From: Clostridiales bacterium UBA1775
GTDB lineage: Bacteria > Bacillota > Clostridia > Monoglobales > Firm-18
DNA: 14,915 nucleotides
Direction of reading: 5' to 3'
Assembly (NCBI GenBank): GCA_002314595.1
Contig: DCGP01000027.1
Location: 1-14,915 of the forward strand
Below, piece by piece: positions 1-7,036 of this stretch. A program made the position numbers and the translations under genes. Below the pieces are notes generated by a model, which saw only the letters and a program-made list of their open reading frames with translations, ran no database searches and had not been told where the DNA came from. Positions within the stretch are counted from its first letter, which is position 1; each line of letters begins with the position of its first letter.

Positions 1-44
1 ACTGCTTAGAAGGCAGTTGCTCTATCCGACTGAGCTACAGGCGC
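1..44 (-). tRNA. tRNA-Arg (anticodon TCT), 5' part only
   Basis: Read on the minus strand, the sequence begins GCGCCTGTAGCTCAG, the typical acceptor and D-arm start of a bacterial tRNA. A D loop follows, then an anticodon loop CTTCTAA whose anticodon TCT reads AGA (Arg). The window edge cuts the gene just after the anticodon arm, so the variable loop, T arm and 3' end are not visible. It lies 40 nt downstream of tRNA-Gly on the same strand and is probably co-transcribed with it. Confidence 0.9.
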
Positions 45-84
45 AAACTACCAACCTTATGGCTGGGAAACTGCTGCAGGTTAA

Positions 85-158
85 TGGAGCGGGTGATGGG
101 AATCGAACCCACACGTTCAGCTTGGAAGGCTGACATTCTACCATTGAACTACACCCGC
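85..158 (-). tRNA. tRNA-Gly (anticodon TCC), complete with encoded CCA
   Basis: The minus strand gives a complete cloverleaf. The acceptor arm GCGGGTG (from 158) pairs with CACCCGC (89-95), and the D-arm sequence TAGTTCAATGGTAGAA is present. The anticodon loop CTTCCAA carries TCC, which reads GGA (Gly). The T arm contains the invariant GGTTCGA followed by TCCC. The 3' end is discriminator T plus a genomically encoded CCA (85-88), as is common in Firmicutes. It is the promoter-proximal member of a tRNA-Gly/tRNA-Arg unit. Confidence 0.96.
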
Positions 159-199
159 ATGAGCATTATCTTGATGTTTCTCATCAGCGGACCTTTACT

Positions 200-228
200 A
201 TTATATACATTTTCAAGTCATTTGTCAA
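200..228 (-). promoter_or_regulatory. Consensus sigma-A promoter for the tRNA-Gly/tRNA-Arg unit
   Basis: On the minus strand the -35 hexamer is TTGACA (228-223) and the -10 hexamer is TATAAT (205-200), with a 17-nt spacer, so both elements match the sigma-A consensus exactly. An A/T-tract region immediately upstream (about 230-256) could act as an UP element. The -10 lies about 42 nt before the tRNA-Gly 5' end, which is normal for a stable-RNA promoter. Confidence 0.9.
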
Positions 229-286
229 GACTTTTTTAAATTTTTTTGTAAAAACTTTCTATTTTTTTGTTATATGCTCATTATTT

Positions 287-1765
287 TTAGTTTGAAAGTT
301 CAATATCATATAAATTGTTATATATATTTCCTATTGTGGGAGCGACAATTCCCTTTACTCTTTTGCTATACATAATTGTATTTACGTTAAAATAAATCGG
401 CACTATTTGTAATTCCTCTGCCATTTGTTTTTGGATTTCAAAATATGTGTTCTTGATTTCATTATTTTTAGTTTGATAATTCAATTTAGACAATAAGTCA
501 GCCATTTTATTTGATGGATTGTTAATTAAATATTTAGGGTTAATATCTGCAGAATAGTTTAGTCTTCCAATATAAATTTGATATTCACCATCAGCAATTC
601 GTTTACTGTATGTTTCCCAATCCACTTGTTGAACGTATGCAATTACTCCACATTCTGTTAAGGTGTTCTTAATAATTTCTGCAGTTTCTATTTTATTTTT
701 ATTATCATCATTAACTAAAATTTCAATTGTTGGCATTTCACCACTTTCATTTAGTTCCTCAAATAAAGTGATTGATTTATTTATGTTATACGGATAAAGA
801 TTTGCGCCTTCATTATATACCCACCATTTTGAGTTCATACAAGTATTTGCAACGCTACCATGAGATAGCAGAACTTCTGACGCTATTTTATCTTTATTTA
901 TTGAATAGGCTATCGCTTTTCTAATCTTCTTGTTTTTTATTGTATCATTTTCAATATTAAAAGCTAAAAATGTTAAATCTCTCGAAGGATAGTCCACGAT
1001 ATTACTGTTTGAATTAGATGTATACTTGCCAAATTCCAAGCTATCTGAAATTGATACAAAATCTACTTCCTTTGAGTCATAGGAATAAACAGACGTTTCG
1101 TTGTCCGGTAATATTTTAACCTCTATATTCTTTATTTTAGGGACACTATTATACCAATTTTCATTTGATGTTAAATACAAAGACTTCTTTTGTTCATCTT
1201 TCAAAATATATGCGCCTGTGCCTATTGCTTTAAATTCTTCCCCGTTATGATATTTAACTATGGGAACATCAAGTAAATTTATAAAATTTACTTGTGGGCT
1301 TTTTAGTTTAATATTTAGGCTTAAATCATTTGGTGTATTTATATAATCTATATTTTGCAGATTTGAATAATATGGTGATTCCACACCCACTGCCAAAACA
1401 TCCTCAAAAGATAGTTTAACATCTTTTGATGTGAATGGTGTTCCGTCATGCCATTCTACGTTATTTTTTAACTTAATTGACAATATCGTGCCGTCATTCG
1501 ATAAAGAATACGCTTGAGCAAGGCACATTGTTGGATTTTGGGATTGGTCGCAAATGATTAGGCTGTCAAAAATCAACCTTAAAACTTGAGAGTTGGCTTC
1601 TGTTTTACAAAATAGTGGATTTAATGATTGATAGTCGCAACAATAAAGGTGCAATGAATTAGTACTATCTTGCAAGGCACTGCTATTTTTTGTAGTTGTT
1701 TTACCACAAGCAGTAAAGATAGTACATATTAAAACCATCAATACAACAAATCTATATTTTTTCAA
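287..1765 (-). CDS. ABC transporter solute-binding lipoprotein, oligopeptide/dipeptide (SBP_bac_5) family
   Basis: This is an extracytoplasmic binding protein of the OppA/DppA type, which captures peptides or similar ligands for an ABC importer. I prefer the TTG start at 1765: it lies 5 nt after an SD-like AAAGGGGTGA and gives MKKYRFVV, a basic N-terminus, then a hydrophobic stretch and the lipobox FTAC with the lipidated Cys at residue 20. The in-frame GTG at 1774 falls inside the SD. The mature 472-residue body has family features such as LNPLF near its start and the block VEWHDGTPFTSKDV. The length (492 residues) is slightly short for the family. No permease or ATPase gene is nearby, so it is an orphan that must pair with a distant transporter or act otherwise. 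It follows pgeF in the same operon. The ligand cannot be told from sequence. Confidence 0.88.
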   Translation of the reverse strand: MKKYRFVVLMVLICTIFTACGKTTTKNSSALQDSTNSLHLYCCDYQSLNPLFCKTEANSQVLRLIFDSLIICDQSQNPTMCLAQAYSLSNDGTILSIKLKNNVEWHDGTPFTSKDVKLSFEDVLAVGVESPYYSNLQNIDYINTPNDLSLNIKLKSPQVNFINLLDVPIVKYHNGEEFKAIGTGAYILKDEQKKSLYLTSNENWYNSVPKIKNIEVKILPDNETSVYSYDSKEVDFVSISDSLEFGKYTSNSNSNIVDYPSRDLTFLAFNIENDTIKNKKIRKAIAYSINKDKIASEVLLSHGSVANTCMNSKWWVYNEGANLYPYNINKSITLFEELNESGEMPTIEILVNDDNKNKIETAEIIKNTLTECGVIAYVQQVDWETYSKRIADGEYQIYIGRLNYSADINPKYLINNPSNKMADLLSKLNYQTKNNEIKNTYFEIQKQMAEELQIVPIYFNVNTIMYSKRVKGIVAPTIGNIYNNLYDIELSN

Positions 1766-1770
1766 CAAAT

Positions 1771-2565
1771 TCACCCCTTTAATGCCATAATTGAAATTAG
1801 GCTCCCTGTTTTATGATTATCCCCTCTGTACGAGTAAAAAATATTTTTATTACAATATGTGCAAATATTTGATTGAATTACAGTTTTAACACCACAGTTA
1901 CGAAGCTGTGCTTCAACAATAGATGTTAAATCTATATGTGGTTTATTATACATTTTAATATATTCTTTGCCATACCTTTCTTCAAAGTCATTTGCTACAT
2001 CTTCCCCTACTTCAAAATGACAAGTTAAAATTGATGGACCTATACCGCAAATTATATCATTTGGATTTGAGCCAAATTCTACCTTCATTTTATCAATAAC
2101 ATTTTTTGAAATATTTTCATAAGTACCCTTCCAACCACTATGAGCCAAGCCTATCGACTTTGTGGCAGTATCTAAAAAGAAAACCGGAATACAATCTGCA
2201 TGGAATGTAACAAGAGGAATATTTGGAACATTTGTAACAAGTGCGTCTATCTCCTTTATATCACTTGCAACAGTTATGCCCTTGCCGGCGTCAGCTTCTG
2301 TTACAACATAAACATCTGCTTTATGAACTTGGTCTGTAAGTGTTAGTTTGGAATAATCCACACCAATTGTTTTGGATATGATTTTAAAATTTTCAAGTAC
2401 ATTTTCCTTTGTATCCTTACGTTTAAAGCCAAAGTTTAAAGATGCAACTTCTCCTACACTTACCCCACCTATTCTTGTGGAAAAGCAATGATTTACAAGG
2501 TTTGTTTTTTCAAATTCTTCTATTACTAAATATTTTACATTATTATTTTCTTTATACACAAACAT
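1771..2565 (-). CDS. pgeF: PgeF/YfiH (YlmD) family protein, peptidoglycan editing factor / multi-copper-polyphenol-oxidase-like
   Basis: This 264-residue protein belongs to the DUF152 (YfiH/YlmD, laccase-domain) family. Members are cytoplasmic Zn-dependent enzymes; characterised ones act on purine nucleosides (phosphorolysis or deamination), and the E. coli member affects the fidelity of the first amino acid of the muropeptide. Hallmarks visible are FSTRIGGVS (28-36), QVH with His81, FHADCIPV with Cys125, and AHSGWKGT with His142; the His/Cys/His trio matches the family's metal site. CGIGPSI and FSYRGD near the C-terminus also fit. The ATG at 2565 follows a TAGGTGAT SD. It is the first gene of an operon whose second gene is the binding lipoprotein; the SD for that gene overlaps the last pgeF codons. 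Length is normal, and the exact physiological substrate is uncertain. Confidence 0.93.
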   Translation of the reverse strand: MFVYKENNNVKYLVIEEFEKTNLVNHCFSTRIGGVSVGEVASLNFGFKRKDTKENVLENFKIISKTIGVDYSKLTLTDQVHKADVYVVTEADAGKGITVASDIKEIDALVTNVPNIPLVTFHADCIPVFFLDTATKSIGLAHSGWKGTYENISKNVIDKMKVEFGSNPNDIICGIGPSILTCHFEVGEDVANDFEERYGKEYIKMYNKPHIDLTSIVEAQLRNCGVKTVIQSNICTYCNKNIFYSYRGDNHKTGSLISIMALKG

Positions 2566-2581
2566 TATATCACCTACTTAT

Positions 2582-2610
2582 ATTTTAAACTTAATACTAT
2601 AATTAGTCAA
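2582..2610 (-). promoter_or_regulatory. Candidate sigma-A promoter for pgeF and the lipoprotein gene
   Basis: On the minus strand TTGACT (2610-2605) and TAAAAT (2587-2582) are separated by 17 nt. Each hexamer matches consensus at five of six positions or close to it. The predicted transcript start, near 2575, leaves a leader of only about 10 nt that begins at the SD, which is tight but workable. The site lies in the 99-nt region shared with the divergent spoVAD gene. Confidence 0.6.
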
Positions 2611-2616
2611 TAACCT

Positions 2617-2645
2617 GTATAAAAATTCTAATAAAAAAGATAATA
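2617..2645 (+). promoter_or_regulatory. Candidate forespore-type (sigma-G-like) promoter for spoVAD-spoVAE
   Basis: The sequence has GTATA (2617-2621), a 17-nt spacer, then GATAATA (2639-2645). The sigma-G consensus in Bacillus is roughly GNATA and CATNNTA with 17-18 nt between, so only the first base of the -10 deviates. The spoVA operon of B. subtilis is known to be sigma-G dependent, which makes the match plausible. The predicted start lies just before the SD at 2651-2660. In such AT-rich DNA a chance match is possible. Confidence 0.45.
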
Positions 2646-2664
2646 ATGTTAAGAGGTGATATAT

Positions 2665-3681
2665 TTGCAACAAAGTAAAAAAATTGGTAAACAAACATAT
2701 AACATTGAACAAGGTGTTTCAATTATAGGCTATGGGGCAGTTGTTGGTAAAAAAGAAGGGAACGGGCCCTTAGGCAAAAAATTTGACTTTGTTATAGATG
2801 ATGGATACTTTGGTGAAAAAACATGGGAAAAGGCAGAAACAAAAATGCAAAAGGAAGCAATACTCTATGCCGTTTCAAAGGCGAGAAAATCCCTTTCCGA
2901 TATAGATATAATATTATCAGGAGACCTTTTAAATCAATGTATTGGCTCTAACTATGCAGTTAGGGATTTGGGTATTCCGTTTTTAGGGTTGTATGGTGCT
3001 TGTTCAACTATGGCAGAATCAATGGTTATAGGTTCTATGCTAATTGACGGAAACTATGCTAATAATATAGTTTGCGGTACAAGCAGTCATTTTTGCAGTT
3101 CCGAAAGGCAGTTTCGCTCTCCTTTGGAATATGGTGGTCAAAGACCATTTTCAGCACAGCTTACAGCAACTGCATCAGGTATGGTTGTGCTTGCAAAATC
3201 CGACGACAAGCCATATATTACCCAAGTAACCATTGGAAAAGTTATAGACAAAGGTGTAAAAGATATTCTAAATATGGGAGCTGCTATGGCACCCGGGGCA
3301 GTTGACACTATGCTTACTCATTTTGAGGATACAGATACTTCCCCCTCCTCCTATGACTTAATAATAACAGGTGATTTAGGCAAAACAGGTTATCAAATAG
3401 TTATGGATTTAATGGGCAAAAGTGGATACAAATTATCAAATTATAAGGACTGTGGCATGATGCTTTATGACCTTATTAAGCAAGACGCACATTCAGGTGC
3501 AAGTGGTTGTGGTTGCAGCGCCTCAGTAATGTGTGGACATATAATACCTGAAATTAAAAGTCAAAAGATAAACAGGGTATTATTTATCGGTACAGGAGCA
3601 TTGATGAGCCCAACAAGTGTGCAACAAGGGGAGTCAATCCCAACTATCGCACATGCTGTTGTAATTTCTAATGAAAGATAG
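2665..3681 (+). CDS. spoVAD: Stage V sporulation protein AD (SpoVAD)
   Basis: SpoVAD is a thiolase-fold, DPA-binding component of the spore SpoVA channel. The channel moves Ca-dipicolinic acid into the forespore and releases it at germination; SpoVAD sits at the inner spore membrane. The 338-residue product shows family blocks along its whole length: GPLGKKFD, SGDLLNQ, YGACSTMAES (Cys113 in the thiolase-like position), SSERQFRSPLEYGGQRP, MGAAMAPGAVDT, DLIITGDLGKTG, SGASGCGCSASV and GALMSPTS. I choose the TTG start at 2665, since AAGAGGTGAT ends 4 nt upstream; the earlier in-frame GTG (2656) is part of that SD. spoVAE follows 8 nt after its stop. In most spore formers spoVAC directly precedes this gene, but here the gene upstream is divergent pgeF. 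Confidence 0.96.
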   Translation: MQQSKKIGKQTYNIEQGVSIIGYGAVVGKKEGNGPLGKKFDFVIDDGYFGEKTWEKAETKMQKEAILYAVSKARKSLSDIDIILSGDLLNQCIGSNYAVRDLGIPFLGLYGACSTMAESMVIGSMLIDGNYANNIVCGTSSHFCSSERQFRSPLEYGGQRPFSAQLTATASGMVVLAKSDDKPYITQVTIGKVIDKGVKDILNMGAAMAPGAVDTMLTHFEDTDTSPSSYDLIITGDLGKTGYQIVMDLMGKSGYKLSNYKDCGMMLYDLIKQDAHSGASGCGCSASVMCGHIIPEIKSQKINRVLFIGTGALMSPTSVQQGESIPTIAHAVVISNER

Positions 3682-3689
3682 GTGATAAT

Positions 3690-4043
3690 ATGAGCTTTAT
3701 AAACGCATTTTGGGTTGGTGGTCTATTATGTGCAATAGGTCAAATATTTATTGATAAAACAAGCTTAACACCTGCAAGGATTATGGTTGGATTTGTTTGT
3801 GCCGGTGCTTTGTTTGGAGCATTGGGGTTATATGAGCCAATAGTAAAATATGCCGGTGCAGGTGCGACTGTGCCGATTTCAGGATTTGGGTACTCCTTGT
3901 CAAAAGGTGTAATTGAGGCAGTGCAAAAGCAAGGTGTAATTGGAATATTTACCGGCGGAATAACTGCTACATCTGCAGGAATTGCAGCTGCAATGGCCTT
4001 TGGGTTTTTATTTGCTTTAATCGGAAAACCAAAAGAAAAATAA
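3690..4043 (+). CDS. spoVAE: Stage V sporulation protein AE (SpoVAE/SpoVAEb)
   Basis: This is a 117-residue, very hydrophobic membrane protein of the SpoVAE(b) family, an inner-spore-membrane part of the dipicolinate channel. The N-terminal FWVGGLLCAIGQIFIDKT and the central GAGATVPISGFGYSLSKGV are typical family blocks. The Gly/Ala-rich helices suggest three or four membrane segments: about residues 5-21, 28-47, 75-90 and 92-112. The length is normal. The SD (ATAGGTGAT) overlaps the spoVAD stop codon, so translation of the two is probably coupled. No separate promoter or clear terminator is seen, and the region after it carries the clpE promoter. Function is assigned from family and linkage. 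Confidence 0.95.
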   Translation: MSFINAFWVGGLLCAIGQIFIDKTSLTPARIMVGFVCAGALFGALGLYEPIVKYAGAGATVPISGFGYSLSKGVIEAVQKQGVIGIFTGGITATSAGIAAAMAFGFLFALIGKPKEK

Positions 4044-4071
4044 AATTCACATTTATTTAACATTATAGTGC

Positions 4072-4100
4072 TTGAAATTACCTTAAATCAATGATATAAT
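4072..4100 (+). promoter_or_regulatory. Sigma-A promoter for clpE, with extended -10
   Basis: TTGAAA (4072-4077) and TATAAT (4095-4100) are separated by 17 nt, and a TGA before the -10 adds a TGn extension. The clpE SD AAAGGAGGT (4116-4124) follows. In Bacillus clpE is repressed by CtsR through tandem GGTCAAA-type heptads. I looked for these across 4060-4130 and found no convincing pair; the closest stretch, TTGAAAAGTATCAAAGG just after the -10, is only weakly similar. Confidence 0.75.
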
Positions 4101-4132
4101 ACATTGAAAAGTATCAAAGGAGGTAATTTACA

Positions 4133-6403
4133 ATGATGCTATGCAGTAGATGTAATAAAAGACCTGCAATTGTTTTTGTTACAAAATTGGAAAATAATGA
4201 AAAGAAAAACGAAGGCTTGTGCTTATCTTGTGCCAAAGAACTTGGTATGCCTCAAGGACAATTTGACAATATTATTGAGCAAATGGGCATGACACCTGAA
4301 ATGTTTGAAGAAATGAGTGAAGAACTTATGGAAAATCCTCCTGAAATCACTCCTGAAATGATTAACGAAATGATGCCAATGATGCAAAATATGTTTTCCG
4401 GCAACGGTACTTCAAGCAACGAAGAAGAAAAAAATTCAAATAAAAACACAAAGACAAAAACTGCAACTAAGCAAAAAAGGAAAAGTTTGATTGAGCAATA
4501 TGCTACTAATTTAAACGGCAAAGCGAAGGAAAATAAAATAGACAGAGTTATCGGCAGAGATGTTGAGATTGAAAGAGTTATTCAAATTCTTAACAGAAGA
4601 AAGAAAAACAATCCTGTTCTAATCGGTGAGCCCGGTGTCGGTAAAACTGCTATTGCTGAGGGCTTGGCTGTTAAAATTGTAAATGGCGAAGTTCCACACA
4701 AATTATTGAACAAGGAAATTTATCTTTTAGACCTTACTTCACTTGTTGCAGGAACTCAATTCAGAGGTCAATTTGAAGCAAGAATTAAGGGTATTATTGA
4801 TGAGGCAATAGAACGTGGTAACGTAATATTTGTTATTGATGAAATACACAACATTGTTGCAACAGGAGACGCTGACGGTGCTATGGGTGCCGCAAATATA
4901 TTAAAGCCTGCACTTGCAAAAGGAGAAATTCAGGTTATCGGTGCTACAACATTAGATGAATACAGAAAGCATATTGAAAAGGATTCAGCATTAGAAAGAC
5001 GTTTCCAACCTGTTATTGTTGAAGAGCCATCTGTTGAACAAACTATTGAAATAATCAAAGGTATAAAGGACTATTATGAAAAGCACCACAAGGTTGTTAT
5101 TTCCGACGAAGTAATTAAGGTTGCAACTGTCCTCTCCGAAAGGTACATTACAGATAGATTTTTGCCCGACAAGGCAATTGATGTTATTGACGAAGCAGGT
5201 GCAAGAGCCAACCTTAATAACTACAAATTGGTAGAGCTTGAAAAATTGAAGCAAGAGCTTAAAGTTGTTCAATCCGAAAAAGATAATTGTGTTGAGGCAG
5301 ACTCTATTGAAGAATATCAAAAGGCTGCTGATTTGAAAATCAAGGAATGTCAGCTTGAAAACAACATTAAAAACCTGGAACGTGAATGTGGAAATGTTAT
5401 AATTACAACTGATGACGTTGCAAGGGTTATTGAAATGTGGACAAAAATACCTGTTCAAAGAATTAGTGAATTTGAATCCAACAAGCTAATGAAGCTTGAA
5501 GAAAGATTACACGAAAGGTTGATTGGTCAAGAAAATGCAGTTGAAGCAGTTTCAAGAGCTATTCGTGTCAGCAGAGCAGGTTTATCAATTAAGAAAAGAC
5601 CTGTATCCTTTATCTTTGTAGGTCCTACCGGTGTTGGTAAAACCGAATTGGTTCGTCAACTTGCAAAAGAATTATTTGACGATGAGCAAGCACTAATAAG
5701 GCTTGATATGAGTGAGTATATGGAAAAGCATTCAGTTGCCAAAATTATTGGTTCTCCTCCGGGATATGTTGGTTATGACGAAGCCGGACAGTTAACCGAA
5801 AAGATTAGACGCAGACCTTACAGTGTGGTTTTGCTTGATGAAATCGAAAAGGCACACCCGGATATATTCAATATTTTATTACAAATACTTGATGAAGGCA
5901 GAATTACAGACAGCCATGGTAAGGTAGTTAATTTCGAAAACTGTATTATAATTATGACATCTAATGCAGGGTCTGATATGAAGTCATCTGCACTTGGCTT
6001 TGGTGCTTCAAAGGCTGAAAGTTTAAGAGCCAAGGCAGAAGGTGCATTAAAACAAATATTCCGTCCTGAATTTTTAAACAGAATTGATGAAATTGCTGTT
6101 TTTGATTCATTAACAAAAAAAGAACTTGACGGAATTTGCAGACTAATGCTTGCAGATATTACAAAGGCATTGGAAGAAAAGAAAATTGCAATCTCTTACA
6201 CAGACAAGCTTGTTAACTACATTATTGACAAAGGTTATGATGAACAATATGGTGCAAGGCCTATGAAGAGAGTAATCTTTAAGGAAGTAGAAAATAAGAT
6301 TGCAGAACTAATTATCACAGGTGCAGTTGCAGAGGGTAACACATTAACTGTTGATGCTAATGATGATGGGCCGATAGTAATAAATGCACCAATGAAACAA
6401 TAG
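4133..6403 (+). CDS. clpE: ATP-dependent Clp protease ATP-binding subunit ClpE (Hsp100/AAA+ unfoldase)
   Basis: ClpE is a cytoplasmic AAA+ unfoldase that feeds damaged or regulatory proteins to the ClpP peptidase. The 756-residue protein starts with a zinc-finger-like pair, Cys4-X2-Cys7 and Cys30-X2-Cys33, which distinguishes ClpE from ClpC and ClpB; the usual Clp_N repeat domain is absent. The first AAA+ module has Walker A GEPGVGKT (165-172) and Walker B ending IDE (235-237). A short coiled middle domain follows (about 360-420). The second module has Walker A GPTGVGKT (497-504), Walker B LLDE (567-570) and LGF (621-623), placed where ClpP-binding loops occur. The ATG at 4133 has the better SD spacing (8 nt) than the ATG at 4136. 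Unusually, residues 39-87 are rich in Met (12) and acidic residues. No mcsA, mcsB or ctsR is adjacent. It has its own promoter and terminator. Confidence 0.94.
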   Translation: MMLCSRCNKRPAIVFVTKLENNEKKNEGLCLSCAKELGMPQGQFDNIIEQMGMTPEMFEEMSEELMENPPEITPEMINEMMPMMQNMFSGNGTSSNEEEKNSNKNTKTKTATKQKRKSLIEQYATNLNGKAKENKIDRVIGRDVEIERVIQILNRRKKNNPVLIGEPGVGKTAIAEGLAVKIVNGEVPHKLLNKEIYLLDLTSLVAGTQFRGQFEARIKGIIDEAIERGNVIFVIDEIHNIVATGDADGAMGAANILKPALAKGEIQVIGATTLDEYRKHIEKDSALERRFQPVIVEEPSVEQTIEIIKGIKDYYEKHHKVVISDEVIKVATVLSERYITDRFLPDKAIDVIDEAGARANLNNYKLVELEKLKQELKVVQSEKDNCVEADSIEEYQKAADLKIKECQLENNIKNLERECGNVIITTDDVARVIEMWTKIPVQRISEFESNKLMKLEERLHERLIGQENAVEAVSRAIRVSRAGLSIKKRPVSFIFVGPTGVGKTELVRQLAKELFDDEQALIRLDMSEYMEKHSVAKIIGSPPGYVGYDEAGQLTEKIRRRPYSVVLLDEIEKAHPDIFNILLQILDEGRITDSHGKVVNFENCIIIMTSNAGSDMKSSALGFGASKAESLRAKAEGALKQIFRPEFLNRIDEIAVFDSLTKKELDGICRLMLADITKALEEKKIAISYTDKLVNYIIDKGYDEQYGARPMKRVIFKEVENKIAELIITGAVAEGNTLTVDANDDGPIVINAPMKQ

Positions 6404-6476
6404 TAAAAGTGTTTAGCAAAATGTCCAAAATACGCAAAGCATAAAATTTTTAAAAATATATTTGATATTCACCACA

Positions 6477-6530
6477 AAGGTGTTGCAGCATTTTGCTACA
6501 ACACCTTCTTTAATTCTTCTATTTTGTTTT
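6477..6530 (+). terminator. Rho-independent terminator of clpE, inside the 3' end of the convergent gene
   Basis: AAGGTGTTG (6477-6485) pairs with CAACACCTT (6499-6507). Inside it AGCA (6487-6490) pairs with TGCT (6494-6497) around a TTT loop, with a single C/A mismatch between the stems. A T-rich run (CTTCTTT and onward) follows on the plus strand. The minus-strand side lacks a good T-tract, so it chiefly serves clpE. The last four codons and the stop of the DUF1893 gene are encoded within the stem. Confidence 0.8.
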
Positions 6531-6915
6531 TAAGTAATTTTATACTTTCGTCTAAGTCATTTGAATTTATAATTGAACTTTCCATTGGGCACATTCCATC
6601 ACCTTTTCGGTTAACAATGTAATCAGTAAGTGTTTTATACTCACACTTAATATTATTGCTTTCCAATAAACTTTTTGCAGATTTACTCATTGTGAACCCA
6701 AAGCATTTTTTTATCCTTGCCAACGCAAAAATTGTAGCAGCAGCCTTACCGATAATTTTATCAACAACTACCGTGTCCCTTAACAAGCCTTCCTCATACA
6801 TTTTAATTAGCGAGCCTATTCCTCTTCCGTTATCTGTTTTAATTATTTTGTTATCTTTAATTACAACACAAGTTGCATTGTTATTTTCAATTATTTTTAT
6901 AGCCTTTTCAATCAT
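6496..6915 (-). CDS. DUF1893 (TM1506-like) domain protein, function unknown
   Basis: The 139-residue product matches the DUF1893/TM1506 family. Two blocks are visible: DKIIGKAAA (52-60), and KGDGMCPMESS (104-114) with Cys109. The family has been placed structurally in the cytidine-deaminase-like superfamily, but I know of no experimentally proven substrate, and the usual deaminase zinc motif is not evident. No signal peptide or membrane segment is seen, so it is probably cytoplasmic. The C-terminal 20 residues are Lys/Glu/Leu-rich and probably helical. The ATG at 6915 follows a moderate SD (AGGGAAG). The gene is monocistronic, with its own promoter, and is transcribed towards clpE. It is probably deaminase-like in fold, but no activity is assigned. 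Confidence 0.8.
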   Translation of the reverse strand: MIEKAIKIIENNNATCVVIKDNKIIKTDNGRGIGSLIKMYEEGLLRDTVVVDKIIGKAAATIFALARIKKCFGFTMSKSAKSLLESNNIKCEYKTLTDYIVNRKGDGMCPMESSIINSNDLDESIKLLKNKIEELKKVL

Positions 6916-6945
6916 TTATTATCTTCCCTTACTTTTAATAATAAT

Positions 6946-6974
6946 ATAATATTATAATACAAAATTATTGTCAA
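6946..6974 (-). promoter_or_regulatory. Sigma-A promoter for the DUF1893 gene
   Basis: On the minus strand a perfect TTGACA (6974-6969) is followed after 17 nt by TATTAT (6951-6946, five of six). The start codon lies about 30 nt further downstream. This promoter and the divergent tetR promoter (6982-7010) sit back to back, with only 7 nt between their -35 elements. Confidence 0.65.
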
Positions 6975-6981
6975 TATAAGT

Positions 6982-7010
6982 TTGCAAAATTTATCATAAT
7001 ATGTTATAAT
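6982..7010 (+). promoter_or_regulatory. Sigma-A promoter (extended -10) for the TetR-family gene
   Basis: TTGCAA (6982-6987) and a perfect TATAAT (7005-7010) are 17 nt apart, with a TGT extension before the -10. The SD AGAGGTGG follows at 7026-7033. I see no clear palindromic operator overlapping this promoter, so autoregulation is not evident from the sequence. Confidence 0.7.
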
Positions 7011-7036
7011 ATATAAAAAATTATTAGAGGTGGATT

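Noticed and set aside
253..300. Possible terminator for the binding lipoprotein gene: AACTTTC/GAAAGTT inverted repeat followed by T residues on the minus strand.
   Set aside because: The stem is only 7 bp, AT-rich, with a loop of more than 30 nt, and one arm lies in the coding end. Not convincing as an intrinsic terminator.
4078..4124. CtsR operator upstream of clpE.
   Set aside because: Expected from knowledge of Bacillus clpE, but no tandem GGTCAAA-type heptads are present; only a loose TTGAAAAGTATCAAAGG stretch.
4991..5458. 155-residue minus-strand reading frame opposite clpE.
   Set aside because: It is the complement of a well-conserved AAA+ coding region, Phe/Asn/Cys-rich without recognisable motifs, and lacks a promoter or SD.
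6470..6507. Alternative small hairpin CACC/GGTG competing with the clpE terminator, as in an attenuator.
   Set aside because: It has only 4 bp against a much stronger 13-bp terminator, lies after the clpE stop, and has no downstream plus-strand gene to regulate.
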